Positions 52,406 through 61,784 are shown, counted from the first letter of the stretch. The stretch: DNA of 64,000 nucleotides from Thermoclostridium stercorarium subsp. stercorarium DSM 8532 (GCF_000331995.1 NC_020134.1:434001-498000); one strand, 5' to 3'. Numbers and translations: made by a program. The notes: generated by a model from the sequence alone, not told the origin.

Positions 52406-54136
52406 ATGAACCGGAATAAAATGAAATATATTTTTGGTTGGTTGATATTAGTAGCCATACTAATTCAACCAACCAATATTTATGCATCTGAAATTGCCAG
52501 TCTTGGATTTGTTGAAACCGATGTCATCCTGTTCCCCGACGGTAAAGCCATCGTTTCATACACAGTGAGGTATAATCTTAACCCGGGCAAAACGATGCTT
52601 GCTTTCACAGTGGAGGGATTCGGGAGGCTTAATCCTGTCTTTGATGAAGAATATTCCTGTGTTATAACTGATGACAACATATCTCATGAAATTGACATCA
52701 TTAACCTTGGCGACGGAAAATATGATATTGTCAATTCCGGTAATCAGCGCCTTGGCGGCGAATACCTGACGTATAAATTCAGGTTTGCCGCAGATATGGC
52801 CGAAGCAGGGTATCTGGAAAGGACAACATCGGAAGAAGGGAAGAAGCTTGTTGTCTTTAACTGGGCGCCTTTCCAGTGGGATGAGCCGATGGAACATTAT
52901 ACGGTCACTGTAAACTATCCTCTGGAATATGAAAACAAGGATGCTTCAAGGGAGGAAATAGAGAGTTTTCTCCTGGAGAATGATTTTGCAACCGAAAAGT
53001 GGATGAACGAAGAGTATCTGATTGATTACCGGGTGGTTGAGTTGGACTCTGTAAGAAGGGTCCAGGTTCTGCTCCATAAAGAAAATCCAAAGGCGGGATA
53101 CCATTTCAGGATTCAGCAGTATATATCGGAAAATGTATTTAATGAAATTCCCGGCGGCAGTGCTTCTTTTGACGGGAAAATAACCGAGAAAGAAAAGGAT
53201 TTGCCTGTAGTTCCGTGGTTCCCGGGTGAAGACGGGTATGCACGGTACCGCGAACACACGGACAGAACGGCTTTAATATCAGTTTTGGGGCTTTTGTTTT
53301 TTATTACGCTGTTGGCAATCGGCAAAAAGCATCGATCAATGGTTAAAGCTCATGAGACGATGGACCAGGTGCAATGGGCAAGGACCGACTGGGAGCCGCC
53401 TGAAATTGAAATAGCATCTTTCAGGAAAGACGGGCATGTTGCCGACAATTTGGATGAATATGAGGCCGCCTTTTTTATGGGTGTACCGTATAAAACCATT
53501 CTTGCGGCCATTCTGGCAAAACTTGTGGCGAAAGGGTATCTTGAGGAAATTTCCGCCGATCCTCCTAAAGTACGAAGGATTGAAGGCAAACCCCTGTCGG
53601 AACTGAACAAGTATGAGCGAATGGTGTATGACGCCGCGGAAGACGGAGAGTTTAGCGCTCATGAGATTGATAAAATACTGCAGCTGCTTGTTAGCAATGT
53701 TAAAGAAAAAACTTACGACTGCGATCTTGACGCCACAAGAAAATATTATCAAAAAAAGCTTTCCGACAGTATTCTCGAAGATATTCCCGATTTCGGCGAA
53801 GAAGAGGGACGGTTTCAGCGAGAAGGCCATTTTGATAGGGAATATTATTATACCGATAACTGGATTTGCTGGTATTTTTACCACAATCATATGTATCACT
53901 CCGACTACAGAAAACGTTGCAAACGTTATGAGACATATATTCCTGTAAATAACGACAGTGTGGCATTCAGTTCATCTTTGAATTCAGCGGGCGGGCGCTT
54001 TGCCTGCCATTCGGCCTGCCATGACGCCTGTCATTCGGCTTGCCATTCGGCGTGCCATTCAGCCTGTCACTCCGCATGCCATTCTGCATGCCATTCCGCT
54101 TGCCACTCTGCATGCGTGAGCGGAGGTGCAAGATGA
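52406..54136 (+). CDS. DUF2207 membrane protein with a C-terminal Ala-Cys-His-Ser repeat tail (probable radical SAM substrate)
   Basis: The 576-residue protein has a signal peptide (~1-28), a DUF2207 extracellular beta domain (~30-260), one membrane helix (~288-306, TALISVLGLLFFITLLAIG), a cytoplasmic region with two conserved helical parts (AAFFMGVPYKTILAAILAKL, GKPLSELNKYERMVYDAAED), and a tail at 533-572 of ten four-residue units: eight ACHS, one ACHD and a final ACVS, ending GGAR. With one helix the tail is cytoplasmic, where the radical SAM enzyme encoded by the next, overlapping gene could reach it. Repeated Ala-Cys-x-x tails beside radical SAM/SPASM genes are known from the ACGX system; this is a His-containing form. 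GGAG precedes the ATG. Confidence 0.82.
   Translation: MNRNKMKYIFGWLILVAILIQPTNIYASEIASLGFVETDVILFPDGKAIVSYTVRYNLNPGKTMLAFTVEGFGRLNPVFDEEYSCVITDDNISHEIDIINLGDGKYDIVNSGNQRLGGEYLTYKFRFAADMAEAGYLERTTSEEGKKLVVFNWAPFQWDEPMEHYTVTVNYPLEYENKDASREEIESFLLENDFATEKWMNEEYLIDYRVVELDSVRRVQVLLHKENPKAGYHFRIQQYISENVFNEIPGGSASFDGKITEKEKDLPVVPWFPGEDGYARYREHTDRTALISVLGLLFFITLLAIGKKHRSMVKAHETMDQVQWARTDWEPPEIEIASFRKDGHVADNLDEYEAAFFMGVPYKTILAAILAKLVAKGYLEEISADPPKVRRIEGKPLSELNKYERMVYDAAEDGEFSAHEIDKILQLLVSNVKEKTYDCDLDATRKYYQKKLSDSILEDIPDFGEEEGRFQREGHFDREYYYTDNWICWYFYHNHMYHSDYRKRCKRYETYIPVNNDSVAFSSSLNSAGGRFACHSACHDACHSACHSACHSACHSACHSACHSACHSACVSGGAR
54002..54121 (+). repeat. Ten tandem 12-base units coding for Ala-Cys-His-Ser
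   Basis: The units vary at synonymous sites (GCC/GCT/GCG/GCA; TGC/TGT; CAT/CAC; TCG/TCA/TCC/TCT) yet keep the residues nearly constant. This pattern implies selection on the peptide rather than recent copying of DNA. Confidence 0.9.
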
Positions 54137-55461
54137 AGCATAAACTGTCATGGGTTGACGACTTTATAAACAGTATAAAACCCTATGTATACATGCGCCT
54201 TAAAGACAATGTACTCATCCGCATGCCGAACGAGGCATTTAAGTTAAACCCTTCAGGGGCGAGAATTGTAAAACATATTTTGGACGGGGGTTCAGTTCAG
54301 GATTTTATCAGAGCCAGGTCCGATTTTCCGGAAACCGAATCACAACTGGAGAGGTTTTTTATAGACTTTTCGCGTATATGGAACGGCGAAGTATGCGAGA
54401 ATTATAAAACCGATGCCATAAGGAAAACTGAATTCAGAATCGGGTATATTGAGCTTCCGGTCCTTTCAGAAGTGGCGTTGACCTACAGATGTAACATTAA
54501 GTGCGAGTTCTGTTACGGGGACTGCACCCGGACTGAAAGGCAGAAACAGCTTGATACGGCCGGATTTAAGAAAATACTGGACATAATAAGGTATGAAGCC
54601 GAAGTTCCAAGCGTTTCGTTTACAGGCGGAGAGCCGACAACATATGGGGATTTGCCCGAACTTATAAAATACGCGTCAAAACGGAACGGAATGAGGGTTA
54701 ACCTAATTACGAACGCAACTCTTATAACTCCAAAAAAAGCAAAGGAATTTGCCCGTGCGGGGCTTTCGTCGGCGCAGGTTAGCATAGAATCGGCCTATGC
54801 ATATGAACACGATGCAATAACAGGGGTTCCCGGTTCCCATGCCGCATCGGTGGCGGGATTTAAAGCTTTGAAAGAAGCAGGGATCCTTGTGCATCCCCAT
54901 GTGACAATCTGTAAAATTAATAAAGATAGGCTGGTGGATTATCCCAAGTTCTGTAAAGAAATCGGGGCCGAAAGATTTTCGGCAAACCTTGTGATACCTG
55001 CAGGTCGCGGCGTAAATGAGAAGCTGACGGTAACATACAGCGAAGTCGGCGGTATCGTCAGAGAACTTAAAGCCCGGGCTTTAAAGCTTGGAATTCAGTT
55101 TATGTGGTATTCCCCCACTCCGATATGCCTGTTTAATCCATTGGCGGAAGGCTTCGGAAACAGGGAATGCAGTGCCTGTGAGGGGCTGCTTTCGGTTGAC
55201 CCGAAAGGAAACCTTCTTCCTTGTTCAAGCTGGTCTGAACCTGTTGGCAACCTTTTAGACGAAGGATTTGAGACGGTATGGAATAACAGGCGCTGCAAAT
55301 GGATACGTGCAAAGGAAGCAGCACCTCAGGAATGCAGAAAATGCAGGCATTTCACGGCCTGTCAGGGAGCCTGCCCGCTGTATTTTAAAGCCCATGGCCA
55401 TAATGAACTTGTTCCTCAGTGGAAAACAATGGGGATTATTAAGGAAGGATGTCCGGTATGA
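54133..55461 (+). CDS. Radical SAM/SPASM peptide-modifying enzyme with N-terminal PqqD-like region
   Basis: The 442-residue enzyme has an N-terminal PqqD-like region (~18-65, YVYMRLKDNVLIRMPNEAFK...ARIVKHILDGGS) that may bind the substrate peptide. The radical SAM core has the CxxxCxxC cluster Cys120-Cys124-Cys127 (YRCNIKCEFC), SFTGGEPTTYGDLPEL for AdoMet, and a SPASM domain with RECSACEG, DPKGNLLPCSSW, and CRKCRHFTACQGACPLYF, ending GCPV, enough Cys for two further Fe-S clusters. Enzymes of this type crosslink or oxidise residues in peptides. ATG 54133 overlaps the stop of the repeat-tail gene (ATGA), with GGAGG upstream, so the two are translationally coupled. Confidence 0.9.
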   Translation: MKHKLSWVDDFINSIKPYVYMRLKDNVLIRMPNEAFKLNPSGARIVKHILDGGSVQDFIRARSDFPETESQLERFFIDFSRIWNGEVCENYKTDAIRKTEFRIGYIELPVLSEVALTYRCNIKCEFCYGDCTRTERQKQLDTAGFKKILDIIRYEAEVPSVSFTGGEPTTYGDLPELIKYASKRNGMRVNLITNATLITPKKAKEFARAGLSSAQVSIESAYAYEHDAITGVPGSHAASVAGFKALKEAGILVHPHVTICKINKDRLVDYPKFCKEIGAERFSANLVIPAGRGVNEKLTVTYSEVGGIVRELKARALKLGIQFMWYSPTPICLFNPLAEGFGNRECSACEGLLSVDPKGNLLPCSSWSEPVGNLLDEGFETVWNNRRCKWIRAKEAAPQECRKCRHFTACQGACPLYFKAHGHNELVPQWKTMGIIKEGCPV

Positions 55462-56456
55462 ACGGCATGCTGCGCCTGCCTGGCTTTCCTCCGCCTGAAA
55501 AACAGAATATTGTCCGGTTTCACGTATTGAGAAGCCTTTCCTATCCTGCAAGAATAATACTGTTTCTTGTATTTTTGCTGGCGGGTTTCGCAGTTCAGTT
55601 TTTTACATTACGGGTGTGGCCCGGAGCTTTGTTTTTGATTTTCGCGTCTGCCATTGTACTTGTCCGCGGCTATGACAGCCGTGTAGAAGTTAAGTCTGAT
55701 CCGGATGCCGGGTGGACTCATGTGGGTATGGACAAATTAAACCGGATTAAGGAACTGGACAGAAAAGCCGCAGAATGGGACAGGGACATTCTTGATATCA
55801 GCAATTTGGCCGGGTTTTTCACGTTTTTGGTTACGTTGTCGGTTCTGGTGATTGTGTATTTATCAACAAGAGACAGTTACTTTTACCGCGAAACGGGGGT
55901 TATTTTTGTAAGCGATGCGATAATACTGATTGTTCCGATGTGGTTTACCGGAATACGCAGAATACCGAAACAGGGGAACTTACTGATTAAGGTGGATATT
56001 ATAAAGCAGATGGAAGCATATTTCCGGCTTGTAAAAAAAGACGGGGAAAATTTTGTCCCGCTGCTTATGCTGGCAAAGGACAAAACCGGCAAAAGCATTC
56101 CGACCGACTGCAAATTCGCGGTTACGTTTGACAATATGCCCGACGGTTTTTACGGCATCCAGGCACAGGTTAATATTAATCTGGTGCAGGGGACAGGTTA
56201 TCCGTATTTTTATTGTGTAATTGTGGCGAAACCAGGTTTCGGACTGGATCGTCATGCAAGGGAAATCGTTGCCCCGAAGGGCATTACAATAGATTATAAC
56301 GAAAATAGTAATGCCGAGGTTATTGTTATACGGCAGACTACGACGAAAACGTCAGGTTACCATACGAAAATAAACGACTGTAAGAAAATTCTTGCCGAAA
56401 CGCTTGCCGAAACAAGAAAAATCCTTTCATCCACGCAAAAGGTAATCAAGCAATAA
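55458..56456 (+). CDS. Membrane protein, third gene of the radical SAM operon
   Basis: The ~332-residue protein has four predicted helices: paired ones at ~25-60 (IILFLVFLLAGFAVQFFTLR, FLIFASAIVLV) and ~110-160 (GFFTFLVTLSVLVIVYLS, IILIVPMWFTGI). A soluble C-terminal domain of ~160 residues follows (KVDIIKQMEAYFRLVKKDGE...DNMPDGFYGIQAQVNINLVQ). I recognise no named family. Its ATG overlaps the radical SAM stop (ATGA at 55458), with AAGGAAGG upstream. It could be an assembly or export partner of the modified protein; that is inference from the operon. An open stretch in another frame continues to about 56560. Confidence 0.7.
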   Translation: MNGMLRLPGFPPPEKQNIVRFHVLRSLSYPARIILFLVFLLAGFAVQFFTLRVWPGALFLIFASAIVLVRGYDSRVEVKSDPDAGWTHVGMDKLNRIKELDRKAAEWDRDILDISNLAGFFTFLVTLSVLVIVYLSTRDSYFYRETGVIFVSDAIILIVPMWFTGIRRIPKQGNLLIKVDIIKQMEAYFRLVKKDGENFVPLLMLAKDKTGKSIPTDCKFAVTFDNMPDGFYGIQAQVNINLVQGTGYPYFYCVIVAKPGFGLDRHAREIVAPKGITIDYNENSNAEVIVIRQTTTKTSGYHTKINDCKKILAETLAETRKILSSTQKVIKQ

Positions 56457-56605
56457 CAAAACCGGCAGTTCTAATTGAAATAGACCCCGGTACGGCTTCT
56501 GATTCGTCAGACGTTCCTCAAGATATGGAAGATGTATTTATCAGTAACAGTAAACAATAATTCATTAGAATGATTATGACTAAGATAAAAGAAAACCCCC
56601 GATTG

Positions 56606-56634
56606 TTGTTTTATATTTTAAAAGCGGATATAAT
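56606..56634 (+). promoter_or_regulatory. Promoter of the macro-domain gene
   Basis: TTGTTT (56606-56611), 17 nt, TATAAT (56629-56634). The leader to the ATG at 56721 is about 80 bases. Confidence 0.6.
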
Positions 56635-56720
56635 TAATGCATGAATGTGGAGGAGTGCGGCCTCAAAATCACGGGCAGCCCGTAACGGGAAAGACCTGTC
56701 AATTAAAGGGTGGGAGTATT

Positions 56721-57242
56721 ATGAAGCGCTTGGAAATAATACTCGGCGATATTACGAAGGTAGAAACAGACGCCATTGTTAATGCGGCGAACAAAACGCT
56801 GCTCGGCGGCGGAGGGGTGGACGGTGCAATCCACAAGGCGGCAGGCCCTGAGCTTCTTGAGGAATGCCGCAGGTTAAACGGCTGTGAAACGGGTGAGGCC
56901 AAACTGACAAAAGGTTACAGACTTCCTGCGAAATATGTGATTCACACGGTAGGCCCGGTATGGCGCGGCGGAGACCATGGCGAAGACGGTTTGCTTGCGG
57001 CCTGCTACAGAAACTCACTCCGCCTGGCGGTGGAATATGGTATAAAGACCATCGCTTTTCCGTCGATAAGCACCGGAGCATACCGTTTTCCTGTCAGACG
57101 CGCCGCCCGAATTGCCATTTCGGAGATATTGAAATTCCTGAATGAAGACAAAAGTATTGAGAAAGTTTTAATGGTGTGTTTTGACAATGAGGCCTTTAAG
57201 GCCTATGAGGAAGCTTTAAGGGAAATGACTTCAAAAGCCTGA
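56721..57242 (+). CDS. Macro-domain protein (ADP-ribose / O-acetyl-ADP-ribose hydrolase type)
   Basis: The 173-residue protein is a single macro domain of the YmdB/MacroD type: [39 protein letters not shown] with the catalytic-loop Asn/Gly/Asp, [22 protein letters not shown], and [15 protein letters not shown]. Such proteins bind ADP-ribose and hydrolyse O-acetyl-ADP-ribose or remove ADP-ribose from proteins. ATG 56721 follows AAAGGGTGGGAG; the longer frame upstream has no conserved sequence. It has its own promoter. Confidence 0.93.
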   Translation: MKRLEIILGDITKVETDAIVNAANKTLLGGGGVDGAIHKAAGPELLEECRRLNGCETGEAKLTKGYRLPAKYVIHTVGPVWRGGDHGEDGLLAACYRNSLRLAVEYGIKTIAFPSISTGAYRFPVRRAARIAISEILKFLNEDKSIEKVLMVCFDNEAFKAYEEALREMTSKA

Positions 57243-57428
57243 AAATGTGCTTTTTTTACAGGCCCAAAAGTGATAATGGGGCCATTTTATGAACGGGAGC
57301 ACAATACCCCCTCCTCCGTCTGATATATTAATAATGTCATGTTTTTATTAAGTCTGTTTTGATAAGGGAATCACAGGGGGAACGGTTACCGGAATGGCGG
57401 AAGGGAGGGGGACGAAAACAGTGTTTAG

Positions 57429-58451
57429 TCAGGTTTTGTCTTTATTCGGCGGCATTACACTTTCTTTATATACGATCTCTCCCTGAACAATTCTCACCCC
57501 GGGCTTTATTTTCACGTGGTTTATCCTGTCCAGAAGAATGCTGATGCTTTTTTTAACCATTTCACGTACATTCACGTCATAAGTGGTTATGCCTATATCG
57601 CTTAAACCTGGATACAAATAATTGTCAAAACCTACAACCGAAATGTCTTCAGGCACTCTGTAATTAAGCTTCCTTAAATGTTTGATAAGTAAGCTTGCCG
57701 TGAGATCGCAGTTACATACAAATGCAGTGGGCATTTTTTCGGGAAGTTTAAACTCAAAGCTCAAAACGTCGCCAGTTGCCCAGTCCCGATCGTCCAGAAT
57801 CCATTCCTTGCGTATTTCCTGACCATGTTCCATCATTGATTTGCAGTATCCGAGATAACGATCGGTTATGCTTCCTGTATAAAGCAGCGTGCCTACATAA
57901 GCAATATCGGTGTGCCCCATGCGGAACAGGTAATTTGTAAGCATATAGGTTCCGTAAAAACCGTCTGAAATTACCGAGTCACAGTTGCTGAAATCGTCAA
58001 AAAAATCCAGGCACACCATGGGCAGCGAACTTTCTTCACGTATTGTTTTTATATAACCGTTTTTCGGACGTCCGAGCAGAATGATTCCGTCCACTTTATT
58101 TTCTTGGATGAGTTTGGGAAGTTCATGTTTTTCTTCGTCTTCGGGTTCAATAACCTCCAGCATTGTAAAGCATTTTTCCTTCACTGCGACCGTGGCCAGT
58201 TCCTGATACATATACCAGTAAAAGGAATTACGTATTTCAAAATACCTGCCAGGTACTATTACTCCAATGTTTTTGCTGGAATTATTCCTTTTTGACGAAG
58301 GCTGTCTGTAGCCCATCTGGTCGGCAAGCCGTCTGATTTTTTCCCTGAGCTCCTCGCTCACGCCTTTTTGACCCGAAAGGGCCTTTGACACAGTTACATT
58401 GCTTACATTGAGTACCTTAGCGATATCCGACAATGTTACCCTTTTTGCCAT
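57429..58451 (-). CDS. LacI-family transcriptional regulator
   Basis: The 340-residue repressor has an N-terminal LacI helix-turn-helix (VTLSDIAKVLNVSNVTVSKA, hinge LADQMGYRQPS) and a periplasmic-binding-like sensor (IGVIVPGRYFEIRNSFYWYM, DGIILLGRPKNGYIKT, DISVVGFDNYLYPGLSDIGI). It is 125 bases downstream of an ABC importer on the same strand, which it likely controls. The AT-rich region 58452-58576 before it holds its promoter but no operator I can define. Confidence 0.92.
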   Translation of the reverse strand: MAKRVTLSDIAKVLNVSNVTVSKALSGQKGVSEELREKIRRLADQMGYRQPSSKRNNSSKNIGVIVPGRYFEIRNSFYWYMYQELATVAVKEKCFTMLEVIEPEDEEKHELPKLIQENKVDGIILLGRPKNGYIKTIREESSLPMVCLDFFDDFSNCDSVISDGFYGTYMLTNYLFRMGHTDIAYVGTLLYTGSITDRYLGYCKSMMEHGQEIRKEWILDDRDWATGDVLSFEFKLPEKMPTAFVCNCDLTASLLIKHLRKLNYRVPEDISVVGFDNYLYPGLSDIGITTYDVNVREMVKKSISILLDRINHVKIKPGVRIVQGEIVYKESVMPPNKDKT

Positions 58452-58576
58452 TGCGTTAACCTCAGCCTGTATATTTTTTAAGTAAAATTAACATTATTTT
58501 AATTTATTTTAACCATTGTGTTTTAATTTTTCAACACTTTCAGCAGCTTTCATAAAAAGTTAACAGGTTTTTTGGC

Positions 58577-59404
58577 TTATGCCTTAACGGCACCTGTCAG
58601 GCTGTGGAAAATTTGTTTCTGGAGGAACAGGAAAACAACTATAATCGGAATAATTCCCAGCAGAATTGCCGCTGCAACGATTTCGAACGGCGTTGCGGTG
58701 TTTCCGTAAAACTTGTGCAATGCTACGGTGAATGTCTGGACGTTTTTTCTCAAATACAGATTAGGGATATAGAAGTCGTTATAATATCCAATCCCGTTGA
58801 TAATCAAAAGGGTTGTGCATGCGGGTTTCATAAGGGGCAGGATGATGCTGCGGTAAATCATGAAATAACTTGCGCCGTCTATTAACGCCGATTCATCCAG
58901 CTCTTTCGGTATCGCGTCCAGCTGATTGAACATAATATAAATTCCTACGATGTTTACTCCCGAATACAGGAGTATTACACTGGGCATTTTATTTACAAGA
59001 CCCATTCTGTAAATAATCTGGAATACCACCGTCTGGGTTGTTACAACGGGTATAAACATTGTCATGGTAAAGAGGACGGAGATAATTTTTTTTCCCTTGA
59101 ATTCAAACCTGTGTAGCACATATGATACCATGGTAGTTAAAATAAGCTGAACGGACAGGGAAATGACAAGGATAACGGCGGTATTAAACAAGGCCCTGCC
59201 AAGTTTCCCCACCCTTATTGCATAACCAAAATTATAAAAGTTAAACCAGTTTTGCGGGGGTGTTAGGACACTTGTGGACGAATACTCGACACCGGTTTTG
59301 AAAGCCATAAAAATGAGCGGAATTATGGGCACGATTACAAAAATGCAGGCGGCTGTAAGAAAAACATAGCGAAATATCCTGTAAAGTTTGCTTTCCCTGA
59401 TCAT
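58577..59404 (-). CDS. Carbohydrate ABC transporter permease (MalG-type)
   Basis: The 275-residue protein has six helices and the ATPase-docking motif ELDESALIDGASYFMIYRSI near residues 170-190. It ends in QKQIFHSLTGAVKA, typical of MalG-like permeases. It starts at the base where the MalF-type gene ends, so the pair is translationally coupled. It imports an unknown oligosaccharide with the receptor at 60357. Confidence 0.92.
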   Translation of the reverse strand: MIRESKLYRIFRYVFLTAACIFVIVPIIPLIFMAFKTGVEYSSTSVLTPPQNWFNFYNFGYAIRVGKLGRALFNTAVILVISLSVQLILTTMVSYVLHRFEFKGKKIISVLFTMTMFIPVVTTQTVVFQIIYRMGLVNKMPSVILLYSGVNIVGIYIMFNQLDAIPKELDESALIDGASYFMIYRSIILPLMKPACTTLLIINGIGYYNDFYIPNLYLRKNVQTFTVALHKFYGNTATPFEIVAAAILLGIIPIIVVFLFLQKQIFHSLTGAVKA

Positions 59405-60270
59405 TAATAAATACTTCCCCTCCTTGCTAAAAGCCTTTGAAGGCTTACGGCTATGACAACAACGACAAATACTACGATTGACAGCGCGGCGGCAAAACCG
59501 ACCCTGTTTTCGGCAAAGGCGCTCTGCTGAATCTGAATGACCGGCGTGGCGGTTCCGTTCGCACCGTTCAGCATAATGTAAGGAATCTCAAATACCTGAA
59601 TTGACCCGGAGATACTCAGCAAAATGTTTATAAACAGTATATGGAGAACCGAAGGTACCGAAATATAACGTATTTCCTGCAGTTTCGTACAGCCGTCTAT
59701 TGCCGCTGCTTCATATAATTCATGGGGAATGGCCTGAAGCCCGCCGAAGAACATGAGAAAATTCAACCCGTAGTATCTCCAGATGCTGATGGACGCAATG
59801 GCCGGGTTGACAAGGCGCAGGTTGTGCAGCCATTGCTGAGCCAGTTTTCCAAGCCCCACTGCTCTTAATATCGAATTAAGCGTTCCGTTATTGTTGAAAT
59901 AAATGATAAATATTGTGGAAATGATTACGCCGTTCAGTAAATACGGAACAATTAAGACTCCTTTGAAAAAATTGATACCCCTGAATTTTCCGTTTACAAA
60001 CACCGCGAGAATGAAGGCGAACACTAACTGGGGTATGGCAACAACCATATACCAGAGACAGTTCCTGAATAATTTTAGGTACTGAGGATCGGTGAATATT
60101 CTCTCGTAATTTCTGAAGCCCACCCATTTTGGAGGGTTCACGCCGTTATAGTTGGTAAAACTGAGATAAATGTTGGTGATAATCGGAATATAAGAAAAAA
60201 TCAGCAGGTGCAGAACCGGAATTACCAAAAACGTAAAGATAAACAGTCTGGTACCCTTTGTTTTGACCAT
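59404..60270 (-). CDS. Carbohydrate ABC transporter permease (MalF-type)
   Basis: The 288-residue protein has six helices and the motif ELYEAAAIDGCTKLQEIRYI near residues 184-203. The N-terminus (LFIFTFLVIPVLHLLIFSYI) is typical. It lies 87 bases from the solute-binding protein gene, with a strong hairpin between. No ATPase gene is present, as in the first importer. Confidence 0.92.
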   Translation of the reverse strand: MVKTKGTRLFIFTFLVIPVLHLLIFSYIPIITNIYLSFTNYNGVNPPKWVGFRNYERIFTDPQYLKLFRNCLWYMVVAIPQLVFAFILAVFVNGKFRGINFFKGVLIVPYLLNGVIISTIFIIYFNNNGTLNSILRAVGLGKLAQQWLHNLRLVNPAIASISIWRYYGLNFLMFFGGLQAIPHELYEAAAIDGCTKLQEIRYISVPSVLHILFINILLSISGSIQVFEIPYIMLNGANGTATPVIQIQQSAFAENRVGFAAALSIVVFVVVVIAVSLQRLLARRGSIY

Positions 60271-60311
60271 TTTCCTTCCTCTCCTGATTTGTCGGTTTCC
60301 AAAAATTTAAC

Positions 60312-60343
60312 GTAAATGCCTCTTCACGGGAAGAGGCATTTAC
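60312..60343 (-). terminator. Intra-operon hairpin between receptor and permease genes
   Basis: GTAAATGCCTCTTC (60312-60325) and GAAGAGGCATTTAC (60330-60343) form a perfect 14-bp stem with a 4-nt loop. No long T-run follows, so it more likely protects the 3' end of the receptor mRNA and limits permease expression, as in malE-malF, than stops transcription fully. Confidence 0.65.
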
Positions 60344-60356
60344 TGACATGCCGGCA

Positions 60357-61784
60357 TCAGTCTTTCCATTCAACGCCCAGTTCGTTCTTGTATCTTGCAT
60401 AAAGCTGGTTCAGCGTTTCAGCCTGTTTGTAGTATTCACTCCAGTCGTCGGGCTTGGTTATATCAAGGGCGTCAAACAGTAATCCGACGTATTTGTAGTC
60501 TGCATACAACCCGGCTTCCTCAAGGACTTTCTGGTTGTTTAACGCGTTTTCGTCGTTGGGGGGCTGAAGTATAACCTTGCATTCTCCTTTTTCAACCATT
60601 TCGTCGATTATTGCATACAGTTCGGGCACTATTGGTTTCACACCCTTTTTATTGGCAATGAACCCGCTGTCGGCAATAAACTGGGAGTCGTTGGCAATGT
60701 ATTCAATAAACATCCTGGCTGCTTCCTTATTCTTTGAGAATTTGCTTATTGCCCAGTTATCGGCCGGAGCCGCAAGCACATACCTTCCCGCGCCGAAATC
60801 TGGGGCAGGGGCGAATTTGATTATTGAAGGATCCTTTCCTTTGGGAACGCGGCCCTGTATCTGAGGAACAACCCATGAGCCAAACAGCATCATCGCAGCC
60901 CTGCCGTAAGCCACGCTGTCCATCGCAGCACCGAAGTCGGGAAATACTTCAGGTTCAAAGAAACCTTTTGCCTTCCATTCGGTATACATTTTAATTGTCT
61001 TTCCAAAAGGGGACGTATCGGAGAAGGGGTTTTCGGTCTTCAGACATTCTGCAAACACCGTCGGGTTACCCGAAACATAAATTGCAAAATCCTGAACCGT
61101 CGCAAGAGGCCAGTTTTCAACCCTGTGCAGTACTATGGGGATTATGCCCATTGCCTTGATCTTTTCGCACATCTCGTTGAATTTTTCCAGCGTGGCGGGT
61201 ATTTCATTGTAGCCGGCCGCTTTTATCACTTCTTCGTTGTAAACAACGGCCTGGTTATATGCCCTTCCGGGCATGATGCTGTAAATATACCCGTCCACAT
61301 TAGGCATGGCTTTGGCATATTCTCCGTATAGCTCTATGCCTTCCTCAAGGGTGCAGTAAGGTTCGGCGTAAGCTTTCCATTCTTCCAGGCTCCAGTTAGG
61401 ACAGGTATATACGTCCACATAGTCGTCCTGAACCTGGAAATACGGCCTTAGTTCTTCTTCGTTTGTCACCACGTTCAGTTCCACATTGATTCCCGTTTCC
61501 TTTGTAAATCTTTCGGCAAGATGCTTCAGAATGGCAGTACTCTCGTCGCGATATGTATTTCCCTGATCATCCTTTTTTTCTTCGCCGAGAACTCTTTGCC
61601 CCATGTGGGTGAAAACCCTTATGGTTGTTCCGCGGAGAGATTCGGAATCTGTTGTATTATTTTTTGTATTTGTATTTGTTCCTGACCGGGATGTGTTTGT
61701 GTCGCCCGTGCTGCAGCCTGCTAACGAAAAGGTCATGAGAATTGCGGTTATAAAGGCCAGCAGTTTTCTCAATTTTGTTTTCAT
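60357..61784 (-). CDS. Extracellular solute-binding lipoprotein for sugars
   Basis: The 475-residue lipoprotein has signal peptide MKTKLRKLLAFITAILMTFS and lipobox SLAGC, with lipid at Cys24. A Ser/Thr/Asn linker follows, then a type 1 (MalE-like) binding fold (TTIRVFTHMGQRVLGEEKKD, AERFTKETGINVELNVVTNE, YGRAAMMLFGSWVVPQI). It precedes the two permease genes on the same strand. The AT-rich 5' region (61785-62092) also holds the divergent AraC gene's promoter. Confidence 0.93.
   Translation of the reverse strand: MKTKLRKLLAFITAILMTFSLAGCSTGDTNTSRSGTNTNTKNNTTDSESLRGTTIRVFTHMGQRVLGEEKKDDQGNTYRDESTAILKHLAERFTKETGINVELNVVTNEEELRPYFQVQDDYVDVYTCPNWSLEEWKAYAEPYCTLEEGIELYGEYAKAMPNVDGYIYSIMPGRAYNQAVVYNEEVIKAAGYNEIPATLEKFNEMCEKIKAMGIIPIVLHRVENWPLATVQDFAIYVSGNPTVFAECLKTENPFSDTSPFGKTIKMYTEWKAKGFFEPEVFPDFGAAMDSVAYGRAAMMLFGSWVVPQIQGRVPKGKDPSIIKFAPAPDFGAGRYVLAAPADNWAISKFSKNKEAARMFIEYIANDSQFIADSGFIANKKGVKPIVPELYAIIDEMVEKGECKVILQPPNDENALNNQKVLEEAGLYADYKYVGLLFDALDITKPDDWSEYYKQAETLNQLYARYKNELGVEWKD

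Noticed and set aside
53336-53899. Leftward 187-codon frame opposite the DUF2207 gene.
   Set aside because: It is the antisense of a gene with clear signal peptide, helix and operon context; the translation has no known features.
54002-54121. CRISPR-like or minisatellite array.
   Set aside because: Units are 12 bases with no spacers, in frame within a gene, and vary at synonymous positions; it is a protein repeat.
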